Notes under the pieces: model-generated
Databases searched by the model: none
What the model saw: only the letters and a program-made list of their open reading frames with translations
What the model was told of the DNA's origin: nothing
NCBI RefSeq assembly: GCF_001697185.1
Contig: NZ_CP014224.1
Span: 1,736,001 to 1,800,000 of the forward strand
Length of the DNA stretch: 64,000 bases
Direction of reading: 5' to 3'
DNA from: Wenyingzhuangia fucanilytica
GTDB taxonomy: Bacteria > Bacteroidota > Bacteroidia > Flavobacteriales > Flavobacteriaceae
Shown here: positions 55,187-64,000 of the stretch, piece after piece
How positions within the stretch are numbered: the first letter of the stretch is position 1
Layout: each line of letters opens with the position of its first letter
Program-made: the position numbers and the translations under genes

Positions 55187-57838
55187 TTATTTTAGTATGA
55201 TTTTATGATGTTTATTAATACTAGCTGATTTAATTTCAAGAAAATAGGTTGCACCACTACTAATTCCTAAATCAACCAGACTTAATGAGTACCTTGAACT
55301 ATTCGCTATATGATTTCTATGATAAACTAAGTTCCCTATTTGATCATAAATTCGAGTAGAAATTTGTTCTCCCATTACAAAATTATTCCCCAAAGAAATA
55401 GTTACTTGATTAGATGTAGGGTTAGGAAACACCCAATAAGTCTCTTCATTTTTTAGTTCTAAATTCCCTAAAGCTTTTTTACTAGATCCTCCTGAATTAG
55501 AATTTACCTTAAGGGTTACTGCTCTTGTTCCTTTGTTACTATTAATATCTCTTGCTCTAATTCTAAAATTATATTCTGTTGCAGTACTTTCATTAGGAGT
55601 TCCTCCTAAAATCCAATCCCCAGGATTGTTTACATCTTCTGTAACAGTCATCCAAGAGGGAGGATTAAACAATACAAAAACAGTAAAATCATCACCTTCA
55701 GGATCCCAAACATGCTCTCCTTTTCTTATAACATGATGATAGCTTTCTCCAATAGTAGCATCTGGTAAAACTGTTTCTGTTCTAGCCCAAACAGGTGCTC
55801 CTGAGTTGTATAAACTTGCAAAATAATCATCAGCTCCTTGAATTTGTGCAATGGCCCAATCTCTTGCTATTAAAGATGGGTTTGCATTGTTTAAATTATA
55901 TATTTCTAAGGCAGTTCCCCATATAATGGTTCCTCCATGATCAATTGCAACTTGATTCCATAGTTCAAAATCAACTTGTTCTAGTGCTTGTGTAGCTCCT
56001 CCTTGCCAAGATGTAGTACTCATAGGGGGATAAAAACCTCCCACAACTTTATTATCAAATTCCCATTCATCAACAGGATTACTAGAATCTCTGTAAAGAT
56101 GTACATTCCCTCCTGTACCTTGCATCCAAAGCATATGAGCATAATTTCTTCCATAGTTGGTTGGGTATGCCCCTGTATCGTAATAATCTGCTTTATCTTT
56201 ACCAATACTCTTACCTCCATTATAAGGATGTCCAAACATAAAATCATCAAAATGTGTAGCATGTGAATATGGAGTAACCGTTCCATTAGCTGCATTTGCC
56301 TCATGTCTATTTGGACCATTATTAAATGCTACTGCTGCATTTTCATTTCCTGCATGAACTGCATTAGCAAAAGCTTCGTACAATCTTTGCTCTTCTAAAA
56401 TTCCAGATTCACTATCATCTCCATTACTGACCATAAATTCACCCGAATCAAATACCCAAGCATCAATTAAATCTCCATATCGAGTTGCATATTCTTTAAG
56501 AATGTATTCAGCAAAACAAAACACATATTTTCTTTCTGGAAATTCTGCTTCTGAATTCACATAGTTTCCCGTAGCAGAATTATAAATTCCTGTATGATAA
56601 GGTTGGCTATTTATAAATGTAGTGTAGTTTGCATCACAGTAAGCTTTCCATCTGTTAGTTACATCTGGCAATTCATTTGGACTTGGAATACGTCCGTCTT
56701 CATAGCTATCACTATACCTTTGTAACATGTTAGAACTATTTACATAAACTTGAACTTTAAGTCCTGCTGCTTTAATTTTAGTAATCCAATCTAAGAAAGG
56801 ATCATTTTCTGCTATTGTCCCATTCCCCCAACGAGGAACCACTAAATTCTGGACAGGTTCTCCATTTCCATCTCTATCTACCCCATCATTATACCAAAAA
56901 CTCTCTAAAACTTGATGAGGAGCAGCAAAAACAGGAGAATAAATATAAGACGACCCTAATTTAACTTGTATATAGCTAATTGTTTTTACTTCACTAATTT
57001 GATTTAAAAAATCATCAATAGAAACATCTTCTACATTACCATTTTGATAATTACTAGGTGTCCAGGTAACTCCCCAAGTACCTCTTAACCAATCGGCACG
57101 TTCTCCTAGTGCTGTACGTTTTTCTAATTGTATGGATTGAATTGATTTACCTCCTCCATTATCATCTTGTCCATATATAACTACATGATAATTTTTAGAC
57201 AAATCAAATCCTTGACTAATCATTCCTGATGCTTCCCTTATTCCATTAATAGAATAACTCCAAACACCATCTTGTCCAATTTCCATAACAACCTCTGTGG
57301 AATTATTTGTAACAAATTGAGCCACTGTTCCAGATTGATCTAATGTAATAACTTCTGTAGCATCAGTAAAATTTATACCTCTAGATAAAACTCCTCCATC
57401 TGTTGTTAAATTTGCACCTATACTATAAACTGAGTTATCTGACACAAAAGGATTGAAGCCTGAATAAGTAGATAAGTCAACATCATCACTAATCAACCCA
57501 AAAGAAAAATTATGTGCAGCAGTATCACCTACTGAACCAGTAGTATAATTAACTGTTAGTTTAAAACCTGTGTTAGATTTATAAGAACTTGTGGAATACA
57601 CTATTGCTCTTCGCTGGTAATTTGTGCCGCCGTTATCATAAGTAAACTCACCGCTTGTACTATCTTGAGTCCAAGTTGCAGCTCCATTAATAGAGTTTAC
57701 ACTATAAGTATCAAATTCATTATAATAAACCTGAGCCTGAATTAAGTTTGAGAATAATAGTAAAACCAAACACACGCATATATTAAGTTCTAAATCTTTT
57801 GGTTTGAATTTATTCATTTTTACTTTCTTTTTTTTCAT
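55187..57838 (-). CDS. Secreted TIM-barrel-like glycoside hydrolase with lectin-like and T9SS domains, paralogue 2
   Basis: The 883-aa protein has a signal peptide within the first ~36 residues (ICVCLVLLLFSNLIQAQ), a concanavalin/LamG-like beta-sandwich (~37-240), a catalytic region (~245-690) with RADWLRGTWGVTWTP, LKVQVYVNSSNML and LIDAWVFDSGEFM, an Ig-like domain (~715-800) and a T9SS type A sorting domain (VFPNPTSNQVTISLG to the end). The FDSG block shared with the paralogue holds candidate acidic catalytic residues. Extracellular, attached to or released from the outer membrane. An ATG at 57817 is an alternative start. Confidence 0.78.
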   Translation of the reverse strand: MKKKKVKMNKFKPKDLELNICVCLVLLLFSNLIQAQVYYNEFDTYSVNSINGAATWTQDSTSGEFTYDNGGTNYQRRAIVYSTSSYKSNTGFKLTVNYTTGSVGDTAAHNFSFGLISDDVDLSTYSGFNPFVSDNSVYSIGANLTTDGGVLSRGINFTDATEVITLDQSGTVAQFVTNNSTEVVMEIGQDGVWSYSINGIREASGMISQGFDLSKNYHVVIYGQDDNGGGKSIQSIQLEKRTALGERADWLRGTWGVTWTPSNYQNGNVEDVSIDDFLNQISEVKTISYIQVKLGSSYIYSPVFAAPHQVLESFWYNDGVDRDGNGEPVQNLVVPRWGNGTIAENDPFLDWITKIKAAGLKVQVYVNSSNMLQRYSDSYEDGRIPSPNELPDVTNRWKAYCDANYTTFINSQPYHTGIYNSATGNYVNSEAEFPERKYVFCFAEYILKEYATRYGDLIDAWVFDSGEFMVSNGDDSESGILEEQRLYEAFANAVHAGNENAAVAFNNGPNRHEANAANGTVTPYSHATHFDDFMFGHPYNGGKSIGKDKADYYDTGAYPTNYGRNYAHMLWMQGTGGNVHLYRDSSNPVDEWEFDNKVVGGFYPPMSTTSWQGGATQALEQVDFELWNQVAIDHGGTIIWGTALEIYNLNNANPSLIARDWAIAQIQGADDYFASLYNSGAPVWARTETVLPDATIGESYHHVIRKGEHVWDPEGDDFTVFVLFNPPSWMTVTEDVNNPGDWILGGTPNESTATEYNFRIRARDINSNKGTRAVTLKVNSNSGGSSKKALGNLELKNEETYWVFPNPTSNQVTISLGNNFVMGEQISTRIYDQIGNLVYHRNHIANSSRYSLSLVDLGISSGATYFLEIKSASINKHHKIILK

Positions 57839-58164
57839 ATTTATAATATTTAGTTTAGTTATTATTTTTCAACAATCTTTCAGTATTCAATTATTGACAA
57901 TTTTTTAGATATTTAAAAATCATATAAACACAAAAACACCATTTAAATTGAATATTATTTAACAAAACCAAATATATAGGCTGAAATAAAAAATAGTTTA
58001 CTCTTATCGTGTTTTTGATTAACTTAAATCAATTAGATTGAATTAAGCAAGTCAAAAACATAGTAAAAACAGGTTCTATAATGAATAATTACTCTATTCA
58101 ACCATATTAATTAAAGACCATTTATACTCATTAAATATTTATTTTTGATTTGCTGCATATAAAA

Positions 58165-58192
58165 AACCCCTTATCCATAAGGATAAGGGGTT
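58165..58192 (-). terminator. Strong terminator hairpin after the 58213 gene
   Basis: AACCCCTTATCC (58165-58176), loop ATAA, GGATAAGGGGTT (58181-58192): a 12-bp perfect stem followed on the minus strand by a T run. The remaining part of 57839-58212 shows no gene and should carry the promoter of the 55187-57838 gene. Confidence 0.85.
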
Positions 58193-58212
58193 AAAAAAAA
58201 TAAAACCTTAAT

Positions 58213-60378
58213 TTACTTCACTTCAAGTAAACCAATCTTAGATATATCTATAGGTATCATTCCCATTTTAATTGCTGGAGAATTTGGCTTAAATCTAAAA
58301 TCACCATTTTCGGGATCTATGAACAATGGATCCGTAGATAAACTATTTACATCTGCACCATCTTCTTTTTGAAGAAGTTCTAATATTTTATCAGCAACAC
58401 TATTATCTGCTTTACAAAAATAAATGTTAAAATCAGAGTCTACATCTTTCATTGTGGCAGCTACTCTACCACGGCTATCTTCTCCAACTAATCCTTTACC
58501 TGGTTTAGGTTGTGTTATAAATCTAGGGTCTGAGAATAATGAGGAATAGAAAATATTGTGTTTGTTTGAGGCTCCATTCATTGGGCCTTCTACAATTTTT
58601 AAATAAACCCCTCCTGGAGGAATCACATCAGCAATAATATTATTTTCGAATCTATTATTTAATTTTAGAGTCATTCCTTGTGACCTACATTTGTAGATGA
58701 TATTTTCTGTAATCAAAACATCCATCTGTCCTCCATCTGTTCTAATTCCACTCTGTTTTCCTGTTTCTGCAACTAAGTGATGTATATAATTTCTACGAAT
58801 CACATTTCCAGATCCAGAAGCTCTAATGTAAATTCCGTTCCCATCTCCTAGTTTATTCATAACATGATGTATTTCATTATTTTCTATCATGTTATTTTTA
58901 CTGTGCCAATAAGGTCTAACCTCATCTACAGATGGATTCTTGGGTAAATCACCTATTTCATGCCATCTTATTGCTCGGTATTGTTCACGTTTTTTTGCGT
59001 GTTTAAAAAAACGAATTACACAACCAGAAACTATTAAACCACAATAATTGGTATCGTGAATTAAATTATTTGCTACTCTATTATCTCCACTATTCCAAAG
59101 AAAAATACCTGGAGACTGCCAGTATATTTCTCCTACATGATGAATATTATTATTGAAAACTAAATTGTTTTTATTCACATCCTTAGTTCCTGGACCATAA
59201 CCGCAAAGCAATATACCTCCACCTCCTAAATGTTCTATGTGATTATTAGATATTTTATTATTCTTCCCATATAAATCCACTCGAATAGCTCCACTTCCTC
59301 CGTATAGAAAATGACACTTTTCAATCACACAATTTTCACTACCTCGAAAACGAACCATTGCGTTATTTTTATCTAACATATCCCAATCATGCTGTAAACC
59401 TGCATCGTCTTTAGTTAAAGAATATCGTTCTCCGTGCTTAAAAGTAAGTCCTCGGAAATGAAGATTACGAACAGGAATATCTGTGGGACCATCAAAATTA
59501 ATTTTACCCTCTACACGAATCAGTTCCAACAATTGTGGTGCCACCACCATTGACTTATTACGTGGCCATAAATAGATTTTTTTTTCTTTTGTGTTTAACA
59601 CCCACTCTCCAGGAGTATCTAGTTCCTCTAATACATTCTCTACCCAATACCCTTTCTTCTGCATTCCATAAGTAGCATTAATTCCTGTGCGAGCTATCCC
59701 CTTTTTTTCATCAACAGAAACAAGAGGTAACATATTTACAATCCATTCTCTCGTTGGGCGAACAAAAATTTCTACATCTTCTACATTAGACCATTCTTTT
59801 AATTCTCCTTTAGAAAATAAAAGTTTATTACTAGTACTCCCTTTTAAAGAGTTATGCTTTTTAGACCTAGCACGTGGTAACATTCCTTCTTCATCATAAA
59901 GAGTATAAAACTTATCCGAAACATTTGCCTCCCATACATTTCCTTTTGCTACTTGTGGTAACCCTAAAAGTCCACCTTCAACTTTTTTCCATTTATTGAT
60001 TTCTTTCCCAGCACTAAAAACAGGAGTCTCATTTGGGTAGGCTGCATATGTTATTGTTGATTCATTTTCACCGGAATCTTCTAAACTAAAAACAACTGTT
60101 TTTTTCAATCTATAAACTCCTTCTCTAATTAACACCAGAATATCCTTAGAGTTATTCTTTTTTAGTTTTCTTACAGCTATACGAGCATGTTCCAATGTTG
60201 CAAACGGCCCATCCGTTTTATTTGCATTGGGTGCCTCTAATTTTCCAGACCAAGAATCTGAGCCTTGTGTAGACACAAAAAAATCAGCTTTTGCTACTTG
60301 TTCAGTTTGAGCAACAACACTTAAACATCCTATAATTAGTGTTAAAACTATAAGTAATTGTTTTTTCATTCTATTCAT
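58213..60378 (-). CDS. Secreted right-handed beta-helix protein (putative glycoside hydrolase), paralogue 2
   Basis: A 721-aa protein from the ATG at 60378 (a longer start at 60393 overlaps the upstream stop). Signal peptide KQLLIVLTLIIGCLSVVAQT, then ADFFVSTQGSDSWSGKL and beta-helix turns like those of 50184-52364, including HIEHLGGGGILLCGYGPGTK and NIHHVGEIYWQSPGIF. The two paralogues share most blocks but differ in the middle (residues ~185-250). Enzyme class as for paralogue 1, GH141/GH120-like. Directly downstream of the GH43 gene and probably in one operon with it. Confidence 0.82.
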   Translation of the reverse strand: MNRMKKQLLIVLTLIIGCLSVVAQTEQVAKADFFVSTQGSDSWSGKLEAPNANKTDGPFATLEHARIAVRKLKKNNSKDILVLIREGVYRLKKTVVFSLEDSGENESTITYAAYPNETPVFSAGKEINKWKKVEGGLLGLPQVAKGNVWEANVSDKFYTLYDEEGMLPRARSKKHNSLKGSTSNKLLFSKGELKEWSNVEDVEIFVRPTREWIVNMLPLVSVDEKKGIARTGINATYGMQKKGYWVENVLEELDTPGEWVLNTKEKKIYLWPRNKSMVVAPQLLELIRVEGKINFDGPTDIPVRNLHFRGLTFKHGERYSLTKDDAGLQHDWDMLDKNNAMVRFRGSENCVIEKCHFLYGGSGAIRVDLYGKNNKISNNHIEHLGGGGILLCGYGPGTKDVNKNNLVFNNNIHHVGEIYWQSPGIFLWNSGDNRVANNLIHDTNYCGLIVSGCVIRFFKHAKKREQYRAIRWHEIGDLPKNPSVDEVRPYWHSKNNMIENNEIHHVMNKLGDGNGIYIRASGSGNVIRRNYIHHLVAETGKQSGIRTDGGQMDVLITENIIYKCRSQGMTLKLNNRFENNIIADVIPPGGVYLKIVEGPMNGASNKHNIFYSSLFSDPRFITQPKPGKGLVGEDSRGRVAATMKDVDSDFNIYFCKADNSVADKILELLQKEDGADVNSLSTDPLFIDPENGDFRFKPNSPAIKMGMIPIDISKIGLLEVK

Positions 60379-60383
60379 AAATT

Positions 60384-62003
60384 TTATTTGCATTTATTAA
60401 TGCTTACATGATCCCAATAACCAGTTCCGTTAAAATCATCAGAAGTAATACAACGCAATTGAACCTCCTTTACATTTCCACTATTAAACACACCTTTGTA
60501 AGTAACCCATTCATCTAATTTGTTTGATGTACCTAATTCAAACGTACAATTTTCATCAAAAGTTCCATTGGTATCAAAAATAACTTTGCCCACAGTACCT
60601 GATTTTATTTTTAACTGAACAGTTAATTCATAATTGGTATTTTGCTCAAGTGCAACTTTTTGAATCAATGCTTTTGATTTTCCATTACCTTTGTATTGAA
60701 GACTGTAATATCCTTTTGCCGTATCATCTTTATATTGAACAAATGGTTTAGGGTTTTTATGAAACCAATGTTTTACCAAACCTTGCGTAGCCAATTCAAA
60801 AGAAGGGTTCTTTACTAAATTAATAATTTCTGATTTTGATATTTTTATCGAAGAAATTTGGTTGTTTGCTCCTATAACATTTAAATCAATTCTATTCTCT
60901 TCGAACTCCCAAGACTTTCCTTTAAAGTTGTCTTTTTCAAAACAGATTACTTTATATCCTTTTGGAATTTCTATGGATGATATTTGATTTAATAAAATAT
61001 GTTGCTTTTTTAAATCAGCCTCACGGTAATTACCAACATCTAAAGTTCCCATCATTCCGTTAAAGTTGATGTCTTGATGGAACGTTGGGAGTATTACTCC
61101 TAAAATTTGCTTGACCATTTGAATGGTTCCATCTTCGTTAAAATTAACGGGATCAAAACAAATAGATCTTTGTGGGCCAATTCCTCCAGAAAGGTTACCG
61201 TTGTGATAAAACACATACCATTGTCCTTTAAACTTTACTAATGAACCGTGCATGGTAATCACATCTGTATGATCTAAAAACACTCCTTTAAATTCCCAAG
61301 GACCTAAAGGATTATTACTCATAGCATAGCCCATTTTATTCGTTTTTGGATAATGATCAGGATATATTAAATAATAGATGCCTTTTCGTTTTATTACAAA
61401 AGGCCCTTCTCTATGACCTGTAGCACCAATTTGTTCTGTCATTTCCCCTTCAATCTCCACCATGTTATCCTTTAATTTTGCAACATAAGCTTTGGTATCT
61501 TTAACCGCATAAATATAAGCCTGACCGTCATCATCTATAAAAACACACGGATCACAAAAAGCATTTCCTCCTTTTACATAGCCTTGCAATTTAAAATCTG
61601 ATGCAGGGCTTTTACTAGTAGCAATTCCAATTTCCCAAACACCATTTTTATTTTTGTGTGGAAAATAAAAATAATAAGTTCCATTTTTAAAAACACAGTC
61701 AGGTGCCCACATAAATCCTCCTCCTTTAATCCCCCAACTTACATCTCTAGAATGAAGTATCTCTCCATGATCTTTCCAAGTAATCATATCATCGGTAGAA
61801 AACACATGGTACCCATCCATGGTTTTATATCCTTTTGCAGGGGCTACATCTGTAGAAGGGTATACATACAAACGTCCATCTTCCCATACATGTGCCGAAG
61901 GATCTGCCGTAAACATATGACTTACAATAGGGTTAGAACGTCTATTTTGAGCATTCATTTGGAATGCCAATACTAAAACAGTTAATAATATTTTTATTTT
62001 CAT
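60384..62003 (-). CDS. Secreted GH43 family glycoside hydrolase with C-terminal binding modules
   Basis: The 539-aa protein has a signal peptide (KIKILLTVLVLAFQMNAQ) and a five-bladed GH43 propeller (~22-310): base Asp in MFTADPSAHVWEDGRLYVYP, DPCVFIDDDGQAYIY, and the acid Glu in ATGHREGPFVIKRKG. Next comes a beta/gamma-crystallin-like segment (~340-390, VICFEKDNFKGKSWEFEENR) and a CBM4/9-like jelly roll (~395-539, NLVKNPSFELATQGLVKHWF). Substrates of the family are arabino-, xylo- or galacto-oligosaccharides. It stands between the nucleoside-hydrolase-like gene and a beta-helix gene. Confidence 0.9.
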   Translation of the reverse strand: MKIKILLTVLVLAFQMNAQNRRSNPIVSHMFTADPSAHVWEDGRLYVYPSTDVAPAKGYKTMDGYHVFSTDDMITWKDHGEILHSRDVSWGIKGGGFMWAPDCVFKNGTYYFYFPHKNKNGVWEIGIATSKSPASDFKLQGYVKGGNAFCDPCVFIDDDGQAYIYAVKDTKAYVAKLKDNMVEIEGEMTEQIGATGHREGPFVIKRKGIYYLIYPDHYPKTNKMGYAMSNNPLGPWEFKGVFLDHTDVITMHGSLVKFKGQWYVFYHNGNLSGGIGPQRSICFDPVNFNEDGTIQMVKQILGVILPTFHQDINFNGMMGTLDVGNYREADLKKQHILLNQISSIEIPKGYKVICFEKDNFKGKSWEFEENRIDLNVIGANNQISSIKISKSEIINLVKNPSFELATQGLVKHWFHKNPKPFVQYKDDTAKGYYSLQYKGNGKSKALIQKVALEQNTNYELTVQLKIKSGTVGKVIFDTNGTFDENCTFELGTSNKLDEWVTYKGVFNSGNVKEVQLRCITSDDFNGTGYWDHVSINKCK

Positions 62004-62014
62004 AATTTATTATT

Positions 62015-62872
62015 TTACTTATTTATAACATACTTATTCCAAAAAGAAGCAATATCATCACTCTCCTTTCCAAGATTAAATAAATACCAATTCTCTACGC
62101 AATCAGAAAAATCTACCCCTCCGGCAGCAATCCATTTATTAGTCCATTCTCCTTCCCACGCATCACAGACCTCATCAGCCAAGATCCATATGTCTCGAGC
62201 TATTTTGTTTGGATTTTTGTCTGATTTTGCAAACTCTAACCATTTTGTGTCTTTAGAACGATAACCAGGAGTACTGTTATCGCTCGTATTCCCATCGTCT
62301 ATTTTAACATAAACAGTATTATTTTTTAACCATGTTAATTCAGAAGGCGTTGTGTTTTTTTCGTTATAAGTACTGTGCTGTACAATGATTACATTTTTTT
62401 TAATGATGCCAAGCTCAATCCCATCATCAATCACTGCTTGTAAAAGATCGTAGGTAAAATTTGACTGTCCTGCTTCTTGAACAAAAATTCTACCTCCCTT
62501 TTTTAAAACGGGAATTACTTTTTTCTTTGCTCTCTTTACAGATGATTTCCAATTTGCATGGGCATTTGTCCAATGTTTATTTTCCTTTCCGAATAAACTA
62601 TTGTAATAATCTGGCACTCCGGCCGTAATAAAAATGTGTTTTTGATCTCCATAAGCACCTGCCACTGCATAATAATTTACGTCTGTAAAATCAGAATGTT
62701 TTAACATACAAGCCAAAGCTGCTGCTGCCATTACATCATCTTCGTCTGGTTTTAAATCAAAATTTGCCAATAACAAATCTGTACTCTTGTTAAATGTTTG
62801 AGAAAAAGTTTCAGAAAAAGTCATCAAAGCAACAAAAAACGAAAAAGTGATAATTTTTATTTTTTTCATCAT
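62015..62872 (-). CDS. Secreted nucleoside-hydrolase-like / DUF1593-like protein
   Basis: The 285-aa protein has a signal peptide (KIITFSFFVALMTFSETFSQ) and starts its mature domain LLLANFDLKPDEDDVMAAAA, a DxxxDxDD-like metal-site pattern near the N-terminus that resembles inosine-uridine nucleoside hydrolases and DUF1593 proteins. No further motif assigns a substrate. It lies 11 bp before GH43 in the same direction and within a polysaccharide-degradation cluster, so it may act on a glycan rather than a nucleoside. Confidence 0.55.
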   Translation of the reverse strand: MMKKIKIITFSFFVALMTFSETFSQTFNKSTDLLLANFDLKPDEDDVMAAAALACMLKHSDFTDVNYYAVAGAYGDQKHIFITAGVPDYYNSLFGKENKHWTNAHANWKSSVKRAKKKVIPVLKKGGRIFVQEAGQSNFTYDLLQAVIDDGIELGIIKKNVIIVQHSTYNEKNTTPSELTWLKNNTVYVKIDDGNTSDNSTPGYRSKDTKWLEFAKSDKNPNKIARDIWILADEVCDAWEGEWTNKWIAAGGVDFSDCVENWYLFNLGKESDDIASFWNKYVINK

Positions 62873-62905
62873 ATTGGTGTTTAAAATTAAATTTAAAAGA
62901 TTGTG

Positions 62906-64000
62906 TTATAAAGAAACCTTTATCTCCATTTCTTGTTGCTCTCTAACAATTTTTAAAATAACAGAGGAGTCATTTATTGATTTTAAAAGCTTTAAAAACT
63001 TTTTATCATTAACTACTTTTTCTCCATTTACTGTTAAAATAAGATCCCCTTCTAAAAGCCCAGCTTTGGCTGCTTGAGAATCTTTAGGAACTTCTTTTAA
63101 AGCAATACCTCCATCCTCTTTAGACACTCCATAAGCTGAAAACTCCATACCTGATAAACCACTAATAGATGCACCTAACCAAGTAGAATTATTAGACCTT
63201 TTTTTTGTTTTACCTTTTTTCTTTAGCTCTTCTGAAACACCCAATGCAGGAATTACTGGTGTTTTTGCAATAGCTTTTAATGAGGCTTTTTTTACTCCAA
63301 ATTGATCCATTGGAAAATTTTTAAAACCAATACTAAGAGCCGGAGATCCTTCTTTTACTCTAAAATCACCATTTTTGGGGTCTATAAATTGTGGGTCTGC
63401 TACAATAGAATGTTCATCCCAACCAAATATTTGTGTTAACTCTGAATTAAAAATGAGGTTCTTATCCACAAGTTTACCTGGGTTCTGTGCTGTTGGCACT
63501 TTAACTCCCTGATATTTGAACATAAAAATATTAGAAAACACCTCATCTTGACTATTTTCATACCATACATGTGGATGAAAAGTATTGTTTACTGTAATAT
63601 TATTCCAAGCTCTTCTACGGTATCCTTCTCTAAGTTTTAAACCACCTGACAACATTAAATTGTTATAAATATCATAGTTTGTAGAACCATCATCCAAATC
63701 AATATCCCAACCATGATCACAACGCCAACGACTGTTACGAATAATGGTTGTTTTCATCGCATCAGCAAATGGTAATTCTGGATATTCATTAATATCAAAA
63801 CCTTTCAATCTCCAGTAACGATCCCTTCCCCAAGAATTAAAAGAACCATGATCGTGAGTTTCTAAAACGGTGTTAAACACATCACAACGCTCTATTAAAT
63901 GTCCACCAAAAGCACCATCACCAATATTAATTCCTGAACGTGCACAATCATATATAGAACAATCTCTAACGGTAATTTCCATAGCCATTTCAATCTGCAC
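62906..64000 (-). CDS. Beta-helix protein with C-terminal PDZ domain, 5' end outside window
   Basis: 364 residues are visible and the frame is open to the window edge. The first ~230 show parallel beta-helix turns (SIYDCARSGINIGDGAFGGH, NRYWR..., DIYNNLMLSGGLKLREGYRR) and the same tail as the other beta-helix proteins (DPKNGDFRVKEGSPALSIG). After a Lys-rich linker comes a PDZ domain (~275-364: WLGASISGLSGMEFSAYGVS, VPKDSQAAKAGLLEGDLILT). PDZ fusion to a polysaccharide lyase/hydrolase-type beta-helix is unusual; it could anchor the enzyme to a partner. Confidence 0.82.
   Translation of the reverse strand: MQIEMAMEITVRDCSIYDCARSGINIGDGAFGGHLIERCDVFNTVLETHDHGSFNSWGRDRYWRLKGFDINEYPELPFADAMKTTIIRNSRWRCDHGWDIDLDDGSTNYDIYNNLMLSGGLKLREGYRRRAWNNITVNNTFHPHVWYENSQDEVFSNIFMFKYQGVKVPTAQNPGKLVDKNLIFNSELTQIFGWDEHSIVADPQFIDPKNGDFRVKEGSPALSIGFKNFPMDQFGVKKASLKAIAKTPVIPALGVSEELKKKGKTKKRSNNSTWLGASISGLSGMEFSAYGVSKEDGGIALKEVPKDSQAAKAGLLEGDLILTVNGEKVVNDKKFLKLLKSINDSSVILKIVREQQEMEIKVSL

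Overview
The window looks like a chromosomal segment of a marine Flavobacteriaceae (Bacteroidota). It is AT-rich, genes lack Shine-Dalgarno sequences, TAnnTTTG-type promoters are visible, and there are SusC-like TonB receptor folds, T9SS-type C-terminal sorting domains, a LytS/LytTR pair and a secreted polysaccharide-degradation cluster. The genus cannot be fixed from the sequence alone.

Layout. (1) 1-27.3 kb is ordinary flavobacterial chromosome: two tandem outer-membrane MG2/plug-type proteins separated by three degenerate copies of one gene's 3' end; a DEAD-box helicase; an EEP-family hydrolase; DoxX; a TonB-dependent receptor divergent from a LytS/LytTR two-component pair; a WYL regulator; a glycosyltransferase; a HIRAN protein; the 5-oxoprolinase set pxpC-pxpB-pxpA; a TIM-barrel isomerase; a RecD-like helicase; a three-gene overlapping run ending in rsmD; an ornithine cyclodeaminase homologue; a GIY-YIG gene inside REP-like repeats; and a B12/radical SAM protein. 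(2) 27.3-50.1 kb is an integron-like cassette array. A 399-aa XerC/D-type tyrosine recombinase is followed, in the same orientation, by about 16 cassette units with all genes on the + strand. Fifteen long (about 135-205 bp) attC-like sites of three sequence types separate them. Each intact cassette begins GTTR plus 5-6 cassette-specific bases, and the exact reverse complement of that start recurs at the beginning of its own attC-like site. This is the signature of excision and integration of circular cassettes. (3) 50.2-64 kb is a minus-strand cluster of secreted carbohydrate-active enzymes: two paralogous beta-helix proteins, two paralogous TIM-barrel-like T9SS proteins, a GH43, a nucleoside-hydrolase-like protein and a beta-helix/PDZ protein.

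The cassettes carry Fic (twice), a DUF262+HEPN pair, a zeta-toxin-like kinase with a 53-aa upstream partner, an acyltransferase-3, a DUF6161-like membrane protein, secreted, lipoprotein and small membrane proteins of unknown function, and two near-identical cassettes with no evident gene. Four copies of a 1345-bp IS3-family element have landed in the array. One is a clean insertion with a 3-bp duplication. The other three sit at chimeric or truncated cassettes, pointing to IS-IS recombination, and the last copy is itself a mosaic that ends the array.

The main novelty candidate is the array. It behaves like an integron, but the recombinase has no visible IntI-specific insertion, carries an extra N-terminal domain, and uses a looser core (GTTR plus variable bases) than the classical GTTRRRY.
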